This document shows positions 38,476 through 47,176 of a DNA stretch of 64,000 nucleotides, one piece after another. The DNA is from an uncultured Pelagibacteraceae bacterium (GTDB lineage: Bacteria > Pseudomonadota > Alphaproteobacteria > Pelagibacterales > Pelagibacteraceae), in assembly GCA_902582235.1 (NCBI GenBank), contig CACHQX010000001.1, forward strand, positions 1 through 64,000. Direction: 5' to 3'. Below the pieces are notes generated by a model that saw only the letters and a list, made by a program, of their open reading frames with translations, ran no database searches and was not told the origin of the DNA. Numbering within the stretch: the first letter of the stretch is position 1; every line of letters starts with the position of its first letter. Made by a program: the position numbers and the translations under genes.

Positions 38476-39345
38476 ATGTCTTGTAACGTTGCTTTCATTG
38501 GTCTTGGTGTAATGGGATATCCCATGGCTGGTTATATATCAAAAGGTGGGCACAATGTAACTGTTTATAATAGAACCGGAGCTAAAGCTGATAAATGGCT
38601 AAAAGAATTTAAAGGAAAAAAAGCTGACACACCTAAAGATGCTGCGAAAGACGCTGATTATGTTTTTACATGTGTAGGAAACGACAACGATCTAAGAGAA
38701 GTTACATTTGGAGATAATGGAATATTCAAATCAATAAAAAAAGGAGCAGTATACATTGATAACACAACTGCTTCAGCAACAATAGCAAGAGAAATTTATT
38801 CACACGCTAAAAAAAATGGTTTTGGTTTTTTAGATGCACCCGTATCTGGGGGTCAAGCAGGTGCTGAAAATGGTGCGCTTACTGTAATGGTTGGTGGAGA
38901 TCAAGAAGATTTTGATAAAGCATTAGATAAAATTGATTGTTACAGCAAAAAAGTAAAGTTGTTAGGTAAATCAGGTTCAGGTCAATTAGCAAAGATGGTT
39001 AATCAAATTTGTATTGCAGGGTTAGTACAAGGACTATCTGAAGCAATAAACTTTGGTCAAAAAGCAGGATTAAACATGGAAGATGTTATAGAAGTTATTT
39101 CAAAAGGTGCTGCTCAATCTTGGCAAATGGAGAACCGATATAAAACAATGTTAGAAGATAAATTTGATTTTGGATTTGCAGTAGATTGGATGAGAAAAGA
39201 TTTAAAGATTGCAATGGAAGAAGCAAAGAATAATGGATCATTAATACCAATCACAGAAATAATTGATAAATATTATGCTGAAGTTCAAGACATGGGTGGT
39301 AAAAGATGGGATACTTCAAGCTTAATAAAAAGATTTAGAAAGTAA
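38476..39345 (+). CDS. 3-hydroxyisobutyrate dehydrogenase / beta-hydroxyacid dehydrogenase family protein
   Basis: A 289-residue NAD-dependent dehydrogenase. The Rossmann motif GLGVMGYPMAGYI occupies residues 9-21, DAPVSGGQAGAENGAL gives the substrate loop, and the catalytic lysine is in GQLAKMVNQ. The family includes 3-hydroxyisobutyrate, tartronate semialdehyde and succinate semialdehyde reductases. It starts 6 bp from the MFS transporter start on the opposite strand and is followed after 4 bp by a PNPOx-like gene. Exact substrate is uncertain. Confidence 0.85.
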   Translation: MSCNVAFIGLGVMGYPMAGYISKGGHNVTVYNRTGAKADKWLKEFKGKKADTPKDAAKDADYVFTCVGNDNDLREVTFGDNGIFKSIKKGAVYIDNTTASATIAREIYSHAKKNGFGFLDAPVSGGQAGAENGALTVMVGGDQEDFDKALDKIDCYSKKVKLLGKSGSGQLAKMVNQICIAGLVQGLSEAINFGQKAGLNMEDVIEVISKGAAQSWQMENRYKTMLEDKFDFGFAVDWMRKDLKIAMEEAKNNGSLIPITEIIDKYYAEVQDMGGKRWDTSSLIKRFRK

Positions 39346-39349
39346 AAGT

Positions 39350-39949
39350 ATGCAGCCTGCGTACTATGAAGACTTCACAGAAATAAAGAAGAAAATCTGG
39401 TCAATGCTGGATGATGCAGTGACAAATAGAAGTTCTCAATTTAGAATTCCAACTTTTATATGTGGTCATAATAACGATGTAGATGGAAGAATTGTTGTTT
39501 TGCGAAAATCAGATCAACAAAATAATTTAGTTCAATTTCACAGTGATATTAGATCAGATAAAATAGAAATACTTAAAAATAATCCCAACGCTGCTCTTTT
39601 ATTTTATGATAAGGATGAAAAAATTCAGGTTCGACTTAAAGTAAACTGTATTATTAACCATGAAAACGACATTACAAAGAGTTCTTGGGAAAAAACTCAA
39701 CATATAAGCCGTAAATGTTATTTGGTTGATAATGGTCCAGGAACAGAGTCTGATGTTCCAACATCAGGACTAAAACCTGAGTTAGATAATTTTGATTATA
39801 CAAAGGAGCAAAGTGAAGAAGGTTATAAAAACTTCACTGTTATACAATGTAAAATAAAATCTATTGAGTGGTTATATCTTGCTGCAAAAGGTCATCGAAG
39901 AGCAAAATTTGATTTGGAAAGTAATAAAGATTCTTGGTTAGTTCCTTAA
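39350..39949 (+). CDS. Pyridoxamine 5'-phosphate oxidase-like FMN-binding protein
   Basis: A 199-residue protein with the split-barrel flavin-binding arrangement: GRIVVLRKSD (about residues 47-56), FHSDIRSDKIEILKNNP (about 64-80) and a C-terminal WLYLAAKGHRRAKFD. The family includes PdxH and many FMN enzymes without known function. It diverges from PdxH proper, so a pyridoxal role is not claimed. It follows the HIBADH-like gene and ends with a 4-bp overlap, tail to tail, against the carbonic-anhydrase-like gene. Confidence 0.75.
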   Translation: MQPAYYEDFTEIKKKIWSMLDDAVTNRSSQFRIPTFICGHNNDVDGRIVVLRKSDQQNNLVQFHSDIRSDKIEILKNNPNAALLFYDKDEKIQVRLKVNCIINHENDITKSSWEKTQHISRKCYLVDNGPGTESDVPTSGLKPELDNFDYTKEQSEEGYKNFTVIQCKIKSIEWLYLAAKGHRRAKFDLESNKDSWLVP

Positions 39950-40458
39950 AAAATTGATTTAGAATATTTTTTCCAATTATCTTGATAGTGCTTAGTGTTT
40001 TCAAACACTGCTTTTTTCTCTTCTTCTGTTACTTGTCTAATGATTTTTCCTGGAGATCCTACAACTAAAGAATTATCGGGTATCTCTTTATTTTCTGTGA
40101 TCAGAGCCTTGGCTCCTATAATGCAATTTTTTCCTATCTTTGCTTTGTTCAAGATTACGGCACCAATCCCAATTAAACTATTGTCACCAATTGTGCATCC
40201 ATGAAGCATTACTAAATGTCCAATGGTTACATTTTTTCCAACTTTCAAAGGACAACCTGGGTCAGTGTGTAATACACAACCATCCTGAACGTTTGAGCCC
40301 TCACCAATGTGAATATTTTCAATGTCACCTCTTAAGGTTGCATTAAACCAAACACTTGTATTTTTATCTAAAGTTACATCTCCAATAATAACGGCATTAG
40401 GTGCTACCCAATTTTCGCCAGAGTTTTTTGGTTTTTTATTTTCCAAATCGTAAAACAT
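39946..40458 (-). CDS. Gamma-carbonic-anhydrase-like hexapeptide repeat protein
   Basis: A 170-residue left-handed beta-helix protein of the YrdA/CaiE/gamma-CA group. The three zinc-ligand histidines are conserved at His64, His81 and His86. These proteins form trimers and some hydrate CO2, though many homologues are inactive. It is 17 bp from the divergent thioredoxin-fold gene. The catalytic acidic residues of archaeal Cam were not verified here, so activity is open. Confidence 0.85.
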   Translation of the reverse strand: MFYDLENKKPKNSGENWVAPNAVIIGDVTLDKNTSVWFNATLRGDIENIHIGEGSNVQDGCVLHTDPGCPLKVGKNVTIGHLVMLHGCTIGDNSLIGIGAVILNKAKIGKNCIIGAKALITENKEIPDNSLVVGSPGKIIRQVTEEEKKAVFENTKHYQDNWKKYSKSIF

Positions 40459-40475
40459 AATTTATATATTCTAAC

Positions 40476-41030
40476 ATGGCACTTTTAAAAACTCCAATAT
40501 GTGATTTCGGTCTGAATGCAGTAGATTTTAAGCTTAAATCAATTAATGGGGATTTATTAACATTGAATGATGTTAAGGGTGATAATGGAACTTTGATAAT
40601 GTTTATTTGCAATCATTGTCCTTATGTAAAAGCTATAATAAGAGAACTTGCAGATGATTGTGCAAAACTTAAAAAAGATGGCATTAACTCAGTTGCGATA
40701 ATGTCAAATGATACCATAAACTATCCTGAAGACTCTTTTGAAAATATGAAAAAGTTTTCTGATAGATATAATTTTTCATTTCCTTATTTAATTGATGAAA
40801 CGCAAGAAATTGCAAAAAAATATGATGCGGTTTGCACTCCAGACTTTTTTGGCTACAACAAAAACCTTGAGCTCAATTACAGAGGAAGAATAAGAGAACT
40901 AAATGATTTAAAGCCTGTGGGTTCGGGTGACAGTGAATTGCTTAGATCAATGAAGTTAATTGCTAAAACTCAACAAGGTCCAAAAGAACAATATCCTAGT
41001 ATGGGATGCAGTATTAAATGGTTTAAATAA
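40476..41030 (+). CDS. Thioredoxin-fold peroxiredoxin-like protein
   Basis: A 184-residue protein of the AhpC/TSA thioredoxin-like group with FICNHCPYVKA, giving a C45xxC48 redox pair. This CxHCPYV form is found in a conserved family of short peroxiredoxin-like proteins; the resolving chemistry is unclear. It may reduce peroxides or act as a disulfide reductase. No signal peptide is seen, so it is cytosolic. It shares one base with the next gene, a glycosyltransferase. Confidence 0.78.
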   Translation: MALLKTPICDFGLNAVDFKLKSINGDLLTLNDVKGDNGTLIMFICNHCPYVKAIIRELADDCAKLKKDGINSVAIMSNDTINYPEDSFENMKKFSDRYNFSFPYLIDETQEIAKKYDAVCTPDFFGYNKNLELNYRGRIRELNDLKPVGSGDSELLRSMKLIAKTQQGPKEQYPSMGCSIKWFK

Positions 41031-42118
41031 TGAATTTAATTATCACAAGAAATTTTCCACCTGATGTTGGAGGTATGCAAAATCTTATGTTTGGCCTTAC
41101 AAAATCACTGTCGGAACATATGATGGTTAAAGTATTTGCTGATGAACATTATCAGCAGGAAAAATTTGATGAAGATTTATCATTTTCAATTGAAAGAGTC
41201 GGAGGGCCAAAAATCTTTAGAAAATTTAGAAAAGCTTCATTAATTAATAATTACTTACAAAAAAATACTAAAGTTAAAAATATCATCTCTGATCATTGGA
41301 AAAGTTTAGAAAACATCAATACCAAAATAAGAAAAATATGTCTTATTCACTCTAAAGAGATAAATCATAAAAAAGATTCTTTTCTTAATAAACGAGTTGT
41401 TAGAGTGTTAAACAACTGCGATCATATCATTGCAAATTCAAACTTCACAAAAAATCTTGGTGTTGAAATTGGTGTAAATGAGGAAAAAATCAAAGTTATT
41501 AACCCAGGGGTTTTTCCAAGAGAAGAAGTAAATCCAAAAATTGATGAAAAAATATTAAAGAAACTTGAAGGGAAAGAGCCAAGACTAATTACTGTTGCTA
41601 GATTTGATAAAAGAAAAAATCATGAAAAAATAATTATGTCTTTGAGAAATTTGAAAGAAATTTACCCGAACATTATTTATATTTGTATTGGTCAAGGCGA
41701 TACTTTGGAATCTCAGAAAAAACTTATTAAAGAATTAAAACTTGAGAGTAATGTTTTGTTTTTGAAAAATTTATCTAAAGATGAAAAAAACTCTTTCTTA
41801 AAAAATTCAAATGTTTTTGTTATGCCATCAATTTCTTATAAAAAATCTGTAGAGGGATTTGGAATTGTCTATGTTGAAGCTGCTCAATATGGAGTTCCAT
41901 CAATTGGTGGAAAGGTTGGTGGTGCGTCTGACGCAATTATCAATAATGAAACTGGCATACTTTGTGACGGAAACAATTTAGATGAAATCTATCAAAGTTT
42001 AGTTGATATATTGCAGAATAATAAATTTAAGGTTTTGGGAAAAAATGCAAAAGAAAATGCAAAAAAATTTCTTTGGCCAGAAATCTTAAAAAAATATTTA
42101 GAAATTTTAAAGAGCTAA
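41030..42118 (+). CDS. Glycosyltransferase family 4
   Basis: A 362-residue GT-B enzyme. An N-terminal acceptor domain begins with RNFPPDVGGMQNLM, and the C-terminal donor domain shows TVARFDKRKNHEKII and GFGIVYVEAAQYGVPSIGG, where EAAQYGVP holds the donor-binding acid. Probable role is addition of a sugar to LPS or another surface glycan. It overlaps a GT9 enzyme gene tail to tail by 12 bp, and both may act on the same oligosaccharide. Confidence 0.88.
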   Translation: MNLIITRNFPPDVGGMQNLMFGLTKSLSEHMMVKVFADEHYQQEKFDEDLSFSIERVGGPKIFRKFRKASLINNYLQKNTKVKNIISDHWKSLENINTKIRKICLIHSKEINHKKDSFLNKRVVRVLNNCDHIIANSNFTKNLGVEIGVNEEKIKVINPGVFPREEVNPKIDEKILKKLEGKEPRLITVARFDKRKNHEKIIMSLRNLKEIYPNIIYICIGQGDTLESQKKLIKELKLESNVLFLKNLSKDEKNSFLKNSNVFVMPSISYKKSVEGFGIVYVEAAQYGVPSIGGKVGGASDAIINNETGILCDGNNLDEIYQSLVDILQNNKFKVLGKNAKENAKKFLWPEILKKYLEILKS

Positions 42119-43036
42119 TCTTTCAAAAACTTTCTGTGCACTTAGGTTTTTTAAATCACTAACTTGTATTGCTTTAAAGTTTTCTCTTTCAATACTTACT
42201 TTATAAGCTGTCGTATGACTTCCAAACAACGACAGACCTTTTACATTCAAATGTGCTGCCATATGTGCAGGACCTGTATCATTAGCAACAACAAATTTAC
42301 TTCTCTTTATTAAACCTGCCAGTTCTGAGATAGAAATTGCTTTGTCTTCACTTAAAATAGAAACAGCATCTAATTCTTTTGCTTTTTCTATTTCACCAGG
42401 TCCAGGTGCTATCACTATTTTTAGATTAGGATGATTTTGTTTTATAAGTTTTATTAATTGATCGTAATATGGCCATTTCTTTTGTTGTAAGTGTTCAGAG
42501 CAAAAAGGAAATAACAATATGTAATCAGATAAATCATATTTTGAAATAAGTTTATCTATATTTGAACAACACCATGAAAAATCTGGTCTCAAAGTGTGAG
42601 ATGTTTTTAAACCAGATATCTTTAATTGATGATCAAATCTTTCTAATACAGGTTTTTTATCAAATTCTTTTTTTGTTTCATTGGCTGGAAGAGTAGTTTC
42701 TGAAGAAGACCATTTATAAGATCCTAAGTTAGGAAATAAAATTCTTTTATAAAATGAAGTCCTTGAGGAATTCTGTAGATCATAGACCTTTGTAAACTTA
42801 TGTTGTTTAATTTTTTTCATTAATGAAAAAAGATAGATCAAATTAAATCTAGACAATCTTTTATCGACAATTACTTCTTTTATATTGGGATTTTTTTTGA
42901 AAAGATCTGAATATACTTGAGATGTTAATAGATAAATAAAATCATCTTTATGATTATCATAAATATCTTGAATTGCCCCACTCGCTTGAGCTATATCTCC
43001 TAGTGATCCGTGCTTTATGATTAATATATTAGACAT
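42107..43036 (-). CDS. Glycosyltransferase family 9 (heptosyltransferase-like)
   Basis: A 309-residue GT-B protein with the heptosyltransferase signatures IKHGSLGDIAQASGA at about residues 7-21 and FVVANDTGPAHMAAHLNVK near 250. Such enzymes build the LPS inner core in many Gram-negatives. The target sugar cannot be fixed; SAR11-type LPS is simplified. It is divergent from the DUF6165 gene (32 bp apart), another sign of an LPS assembly neighbourhood. Confidence 0.86.
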   Translation of the reverse strand: MSNILIIKHGSLGDIAQASGAIQDIYDNHKDDFIYLLTSQVYSDLFKKNPNIKEVIVDKRLSRFNLIYLFSLMKKIKQHKFTKVYDLQNSSRTSFYKRILFPNLGSYKWSSSETTLPANETKKEFDKKPVLERFDHQLKISGLKTSHTLRPDFSWCCSNIDKLISKYDLSDYILLFPFCSEHLQQKKWPYYDQLIKLIKQNHPNLKIVIAPGPGEIEKAKELDAVSILSEDKAISISELAGLIKRSKFVVANDTGPAHMAAHLNVKGLSLFGSHTTAYKVSIERENFKAIQVSDLKNLSAQKVFERLAL

Positions 43037-43068
43037 ATTTTTAACAATTTATCACACTATAAAATTTT

Positions 43069-43458
43069 ATGAATAAAATATTAGTTGAAGTATCTGTTGG
43101 TGAGTTATTAGATAAATTAACTATCCTTGAAATCAAAAAAGACAAAATCAAAGACGCAGAAAAATTAAAATTCATAAATTTAGAATATGATTCTTTAAAG
43201 GAACAATATGATAAAAATGTGAAAGTTGATGAAAAGATAAAGAGTCTTTTCTATAAATTAAAAGAAATAAATGCTAAACTGTGGGATATTGAAGATAATA
43301 AAAGACAATGCGAAAAAGATTCAAAATTCGATGATCATTTCATTTTATTATCAAGAGAGATCCACTTCTTAAACGACAAACGAGCAAGTATTAAGTTAGA
43401 AATAAATAATCACACTGGATCTAAGATCAAAGAGATTAAAGAGTATACTAAATATTAA
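43069..43458 (+). CDS. DUF6165 family protein
   Basis: A 129-residue protein matching the family now called DUF6165, with SVGELLDKLTILEIKKDKI at residues 9-27 and the central IKSLFYKLKEINAKLWDIED. It is largely helical and charged. Such genes tend to lie among LPS and glycosyltransferase genes, as here beside a GT9 gene. Function is not known. It ends directly against the SpeD-SpeE fusion gene. Confidence 0.7.
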   Translation: MNKILVEVSVGELLDKLTILEIKKDKIKDAEKLKFINLEYDSLKEQYDKNVKVDEKIKSLFYKLKEINAKLWDIEDNKRQCEKDSKFDDHFILLSREIHFLNDKRASIKLEINNHTGSKIKEIKEYTKY

Positions 43459-44499
43459 TTATTTGTTTAGAGAAGATGCAAAATTCCAAGAACAATCAAA
43501 GCTTGGGATATAAACTCTATCTAATGACGTATTGCCAAAACTTTTTTCAAAAAGATTTAACCATTTATCAACTTGTTTAGGTTTTTTATCTTGGCTTCCA
43601 ACTTGTGCAGTTATTGTTCCATTTGGCTTAAGAATTCTTTTTAAAGATTTGATATTTTTTGCAGCCAAATCAATACAATACTGATCATCGTTTAAGTCCA
43701 CATAAATTTTATCATACTTATTATCTTCAACTGATTTAATACTTTCAAATGCATCTCCCCATACACATTGCACATGATTTTTTGTGGTTGCTTTCTTACT
43801 TACCTTAGATAAATATTTCTCACACATTGTTACAACTTCAGGATCTAATTCATACCAATCAATTAATTTAAAACCTTTAGATATACATTCTCTCGCAACA
43901 CCTCCGTCTCCTCCGCCAATAATTGCTGTTTTATCATTTGATGGATTAAGTTTTAAACCAGAGTTAACAAATGTAGAGCTATATAAATGTTCATCGTTTT
44001 CCGCTACTTGAAGTTCACCGTCTATAAATAAGGATTTACCAAACTGTTCTAAATCTAAAATTTCAATATTTTGACCTACTTTTGAAGTGAAGTTTTCTAA
44101 AACATCTTTTACCATATAATATTTTTTTAAACCTGGTGAGCTATAAATATCATCATAATAACTTATTGTATCTCTATTGAATTCTTTTTTAACAATTCTT
44201 TTATGTTTAATTTCTTTTTTTAAAATATCGTAGGCAACATTAGGATTTATTTTACCGCATGTAAAAAAATCAAAACTAATAATTCCTCTTTCTGGGAAAG
44301 TATGAAAACTAATATGACTTTCGGCTAATAACGCTACAAGGGTAAAGCCCTGTGGTTCAAATTTGTACTTAGAGATCTCTAAAACAGTTACTTTTGCCTT
44401 TTTTGATATCTTATAAACAAGTTTTTCAAAAAATTTTGGTTCGTACTCTTTTTTAGTACCTATAATATCTAAAGTGACGTGCTCCCCAACCTTCGTCAT
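43459..44499 (-). CDS. Fused S-adenosylmethionine decarboxylase-spermidine synthase
   Basis: A 346-residue fusion. Residues 1-~120 are a prokaryotic-type SpeD with AESHISFHTFPE; Ser61 would become the pyruvoyl group after cleavage at Glu60-Ser61, and Cys81 fits the proton-donor position. Residues ~125-346 form a SpeE-type aminopropyltransferase (FIDGELQVAENDEHLYSS, IGGGDGGVARE). The usual DSTDP motif is DLNDD, keeping the outer acids. It should make decarboxylated AdoMet and spermidine and release MTA. Encoded 6 bp after the aldolase gene. Confidence 0.9.
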   Translation of the reverse strand: MTKVGEHVTLDIIGTKKEYEPKFFEKLVYKISKKAKVTVLEISKYKFEPQGFTLVALLAESHISFHTFPERGIISFDFFTCGKINPNVAYDILKKEIKHKRIVKKEFNRDTISYYDDIYSSPGLKKYYMVKDVLENFTSKVGQNIEILDLEQFGKSLFIDGELQVAENDEHLYSSTFVNSGLKLNPSNDKTAIIGGGDGGVARECISKGFKLIDWYELDPEVVTMCEKYLSKVSKKATTKNHVQCVWGDAFESIKSVEDNKYDKIYVDLNDDQYCIDLAAKNIKSLKRILKPNGTITAQVGSQDKKPKQVDKWLNLFEKSFGNTSLDRVYIPSFDCSWNFASSLNK

Positions 44500-44505
44500 A
44501 AAAAG

Positions 44506-45153
44506 TTATCCTTTTTTATAGTTTTTAACTTTTTCTAATATTACATCCATCTCACTTGATGAAAGAATCTTAGGTTCTCCTAACTTTATTGCATTTATAT
44601 ATTGATGGCAAATATTTTCAACTTCTTCTGCGAGTTCGAAAGCTGAGTTCAAGTTATCCCCATAAGCAACTTGACCGTGATTAGACATCAAGCATGCTTT
44701 TCTATTTTTTAAAGCTTCAACAATATTGTCAGATAATTCTTGTGTTCCAAAAGTTGCATACTTTGCACACCTTATATTTTCTCCTCCAGCTAACGCTATC
44801 ATGTAGTGAAAAGCTGGAATGTCTTTGTTATGTGCTGATACAGCCGTTGCGTGTGGTGAGTGCGCATGAACGACGGCTTTTGCATCAGTCTTGTTTAAGT
44901 AAATATCTTTATGAAATCTCCACTCAGATGAGGGTTGCAAACCTTTTTCATCATAATTCCCTTTTAAGGATACAAATACGATATCCTCAGCTTTGAGACT
45001 GTCATACTTTTTGCCTGATGGAGTAATTAAAAACCCCTCTTCATTATTATTCTTAGCTTTAAGTGAAATATTTCCTGATCTTAACGGAGATAAATTTGTA
45101 CTATTTAATTTTAGAGCAAATTTTATTATTTCCTCTCTACTTTTAACGTCCAT
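44506..45153 (-). CDS. Class II aldolase, FucA/Ald2-like (candidate methylthioribulose-1-phosphate aldolase)
   Basis: A 215-residue protein close to L-fuculose-1-phosphate aldolase. The catalytic glutamate Glu77 (SSEWRFH) and zinc ligands His96, His98 and His159 align with E. coli FucA at a constant offset of four. MtnB dehydratases carry an SAET-LH-type motif here instead. The mtnA, mtnP and SpeD-SpeE neighbours suggest it acts on methylthioribulose 1-phosphate in the manner of Ald2, giving DHAP and 2-methylthioacetaldehyde. The substrate is inferred. Confidence 0.8.
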   Translation of the reverse strand: MDVKSREEIIKFALKLNSTNLSPLRSGNISLKAKNNNEEGFLITPSGKKYDSLKAEDIVFVSLKGNYDEKGLQPSSEWRFHKDIYLNKTDAKAVVHAHSPHATAVSAHNKDIPAFHYMIALAGGENIRCAKYATFGTQELSDNIVEALKNRKACLMSNHGQVAYGDNLNSAFELAEEVENICHQYINAIKLGEPKILSSSEMDVILEKVKNYKKG

Positions 45154-45466
45154 AATCTTTCAAATATTTTATAAATAAATACCCAAAAATTACACCTACG
45201 CCTATTAGAATATACTGATAAAGCTTTAATAATAAAAACTGTGGTGGAAGCTCTCTTTCATAAGGGTTCTGCATAAAAAAGTTTTTTGAACCGTCTTCAT
45301 ACAAATCAACAGGTCCAATAACTAAATAAATTCCATAAATTGCTATATAAACGCATGGCGCTAAAGAAAGATAAATTAATGTCTTGTTATTTTTAACTAT
45401 ACTAAGCCAATTAGCTGAAACTCCAACTAATAAAAGACAAACAAGTGATAAAATAAGTGGGTTCAT
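45143..45466 (-). CDS. Small three-helix membrane protein within the MTA operon
   Basis: A 107-residue protein with three predicted membrane helices (residues ~3-24, ~30-52 and ~82-103) and a polar loop ending in ERELPPQF. No family recognised. It overlaps mtnA by 4 bp and the aldolase by 11 bp on the same strand, so it is translationally embedded between two MTA-salvage enzymes. A transport or membrane-anchoring role for pathway intermediates is possible but unproven. Confidence 0.72.
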   Translation of the reverse strand: MNPLILSLVCLLLVGVSANWLSIVKNNKTLIYLSLAPCVYIAIYGIYLVIGPVDLYEDGSKNFFMQNPYERELPPQFLLLKLYQYILIGVGVIFGYLFIKYLKDYGR

Positions 45467-46533
45467 TTAAATAAATTTTTCAATCCTTTTTCTGATGCTT
45501 CACAAATTCCTTTTTCTGTTATTAAACCAGTTATATATTTTGCTGGTGTAACATCAAATGCTAAATTCATGGCCTTACTTTTATTTGGGTATATCTGTAT
45601 TTTTTTCAATTTTCCATTTTCATCAACCCCTTCAATTTTTGATAACTCCTCTGAACTTCTTTCTTCAATTGGAATATCTTTAGAATTTTTAATTTTCCAA
45701 TCAATAGTTGAACTTGGTAATGCTACATAAAAAGGCACATTATTGTCTTTCGCAGCAAGTGCTTTCAAATAGGTTCCCACTTTATTACACACATCTCCAT
45801 TAGATAATGTGCGGTCAGTTCCCACAATACACATATCAACTTGCCCCCTTTGCATTAGAATTCCACCTGTGTTATCGGCAATAATTGTATTTTTAATGCC
45901 CTCTTCATTTAATTCATATGAAGTTAAATTCGCACCTTGGTTTCTGGGCCTGGTTTCATCTGCCCAAACATGAACTGGAATACCTTTCTTGTGTGCGTGA
46001 TAAATTGGTGAAGTGGCTGTACCCCAATTAATTGTTGCCAACCATCCTGCATTGCAATGAGTTAAAATATTTACTGTATCCTTTTTTTTATTATATATTT
46101 TTTCAATTATTTTAAGACCATTTAAACCAATATTTTTACAAAACTTTATATCTTCCTCGCAAATATCGTTAGCTTCATTTATTGCGATATCTAAAATTTT
46201 ATCACTGTTAAGACCTGAAATTTTGTTCATCATTCTATCTACTGCCCATTTTAAATTAATAGCCGTTGGTCTTGAATTAATTAGTTCTGTTGCTGATTTT
46301 TTCAAAAAAGATTGATCATTATTTTCTAATATTGCTAAAACTAAACCATATGCAGCAGTTGCTCCTATTAATGGGGCACCTCTTACTTCCATTGTTTTAA
46401 TGGCATTGATTGCTTCTTTTAGTGTTTTTAAATCTTTTATTACAAATTTATGAGGGAGCTTTGTTTGATCAATTATTTTTACAACTTTATTTTCAAACCA
46501 GATTGTGCGGTGTTCTTTACCCTCAATTTTCAT
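45463..46533 (-). CDS. mtnA: Methylthioribose-1-phosphate isomerase
   Basis: A 356-residue MtnA. Visible are VRGAPLIGATAAYGL near residue 50-64, the catalytic cysteine in THCNAGWLAT and GTDRTLSNGDVCNKVGTYLKA with the catalytic aspartate. It isomerises methylthioribose 1-phosphate to methylthioribulose 1-phosphate, the substrate of the aldolase encoded two genes downstream. Overlaps of 1 bp and 4 bp join it to the lipoprotein and the small membrane protein. Confidence 0.94.
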   Translation of the reverse strand: MKIEGKEHRTIWFENKVVKIIDQTKLPHKFVIKDLKTLKEAINAIKTMEVRGAPLIGATAAYGLVLAILENNDQSFLKKSATELINSRPTAINLKWAVDRMMNKISGLNSDKILDIAINEANDICEEDIKFCKNIGLNGLKIIEKIYNKKKDTVNILTHCNAGWLATINWGTATSPIYHAHKKGIPVHVWADETRPRNQGANLTSYELNEEGIKNTIIADNTGGILMQRGQVDMCIVGTDRTLSNGDVCNKVGTYLKALAAKDNNVPFYVALPSSTIDWKIKNSKDIPIEERSSEELSKIEGVDENGKLKKIQIYPNKSKAMNLAFDVTPAKYITGLITEKGICEASEKGLKNLFK

Positions 46534-46991
46534 TAGTCTATTATCTTCTTTTTTGCTTTAGTGTATTCTTCTTCAGAAAGATGTCCATCCTCATATAAAT
46601 CTTTTATAGTTTTAAGTTGTTCAGCTAAATTCGTCTCAACTACATTTTTAGGTTTATCTATTATATTTGCTTCTAAATTTTCTGCACCAGGACATTTTTT
46701 TTTTCTCATCACTTTAATCAAATGAAATGACCTATTATTAGCTGCAAGTATTGCGTCATCTGCATTGTTTAATGATTGCGCCCATGCTGGCCAGAATAAA
46801 AGTGCTCTTGCAAAATTACCGCCTGATGCTTTTGATAATTCAGCCTCTTGTTTAATTTTTTTTGCTTCTTCAATTTCTTGTTTTAAATCTGCGCAATTTA
46901 AAAGATCGTCTCCTGGCTGAATTGTCTCTACCACTAAAGGTTTGGCGCACGAAAAAATAAAAAAAACTATCAAAATTAAAATATTTTTCAT
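46533..46991 (-). CDS. SHOCT-domain lipoprotein
   Basis: A 152-residue protein with a lipoprotein signal (lipobox FSC; Cys15) and a C-terminal SHOCT-like helix pair, LAEQLKTIKDLYEDGHLSEEEYTKAKKKI at residues ~122-150, preceded by a coiled-coil-prone KQEIEEAKKIKQEAELSKA stretch. It is predicted to sit in the membrane facing the periplasm. As the first gene of the mtnA-aldolase-SpeDE run, it is preceded by a perfect -10 TATAAT. Function unknown. Confidence 0.7.
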   Translation of the reverse strand: MKNILILIVFFIFSCAKPLVVETIQPGDDLLNCADLKQEIEEAKKIKQEAELSKASGGNFARALLFWPAWAQSLNNADDAILAANNRSFHLIKVMRKKKCPGAENLEANIIDKPKNVVETNLAEQLKTIKDLYEDGHLSEEEYTKAKKKIID

Positions 46992-47021
46992 TTATTAAAA
47001 ATTAACTCTGATTCAGTAAAA

Positions 47022-47051
47022 ATTATAGTTAAGCGTTCCATTAATAATTAA
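47022..47051 (-). promoter_or_regulatory. Candidate promoter of the MTA/spermidine operon
   Basis: A perfect -10 TATAAT is seen on the minus strand (47027-47022) with a weak -35 TTAATT (47051-47046) 18 bp upstream. The predicted leader is about 24 bases before the lipoprotein ATG. Only the -10 is convincing. Confidence 0.45.
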
Positions 47052-47099
47052 GATTAATTACCCGAGTAAAAAATTTTGCAAATGTGATATTTATGCAAC

Positions 47100-47128
47100 A
47101 AAAAAATCCAATTTTTATGGGTTTTTTT
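47100..47128. terminator. Bidirectional terminator-like hairpin in the divergent gap
   Basis: AAAAAAATCC and GGGTTTTTTT (47100-47109 and 47119-47128) can form a 10-bp stem with one G-U pair and a 9-base loop; each strand has a U-run after the stem. It lies between the divergent lipoprotein and outer-membrane genes, so it may insulate their transcripts or end a small RNA. Sequence pattern only. Confidence 0.4.
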
Positions 47129-47170
47129 TCAAATTCAACCTAAAAGCCTTATATTTTAAGCTCACTTTTC

Positions 47171-47176
47171 TATACT
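47171..47176 (+). promoter_or_regulatory. Candidate -10 element of the outer-membrane protein gene
   Basis: TATACT at 47171-47176 is a good -10 match in the 250-bp gap upstream of the barrel gene; no convincing -35 lies 16-18 bp before it. It would give a leader near 60 bases. A GAGAG ribosome-binding site precedes the ATG at 47242. Confidence 0.3.

Noticed and set aside
44694..44996. Plus-strand open frame opposite the aldolase
   Set aside because: Antisense to a conserved gene, no start support and no protein-family pattern.
44506..45153. Calling the class II aldolase MtnB (methylthioribulose-1-phosphate dehydratase)
   Set aside because: The Glu77 region (SSEWRFH) and all zinc ligands follow FucA at a constant offset. 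The MtnB SAET-LH-type motif is absent. An MtnB role is not excluded, but FucA/Ald2 is the better fit.
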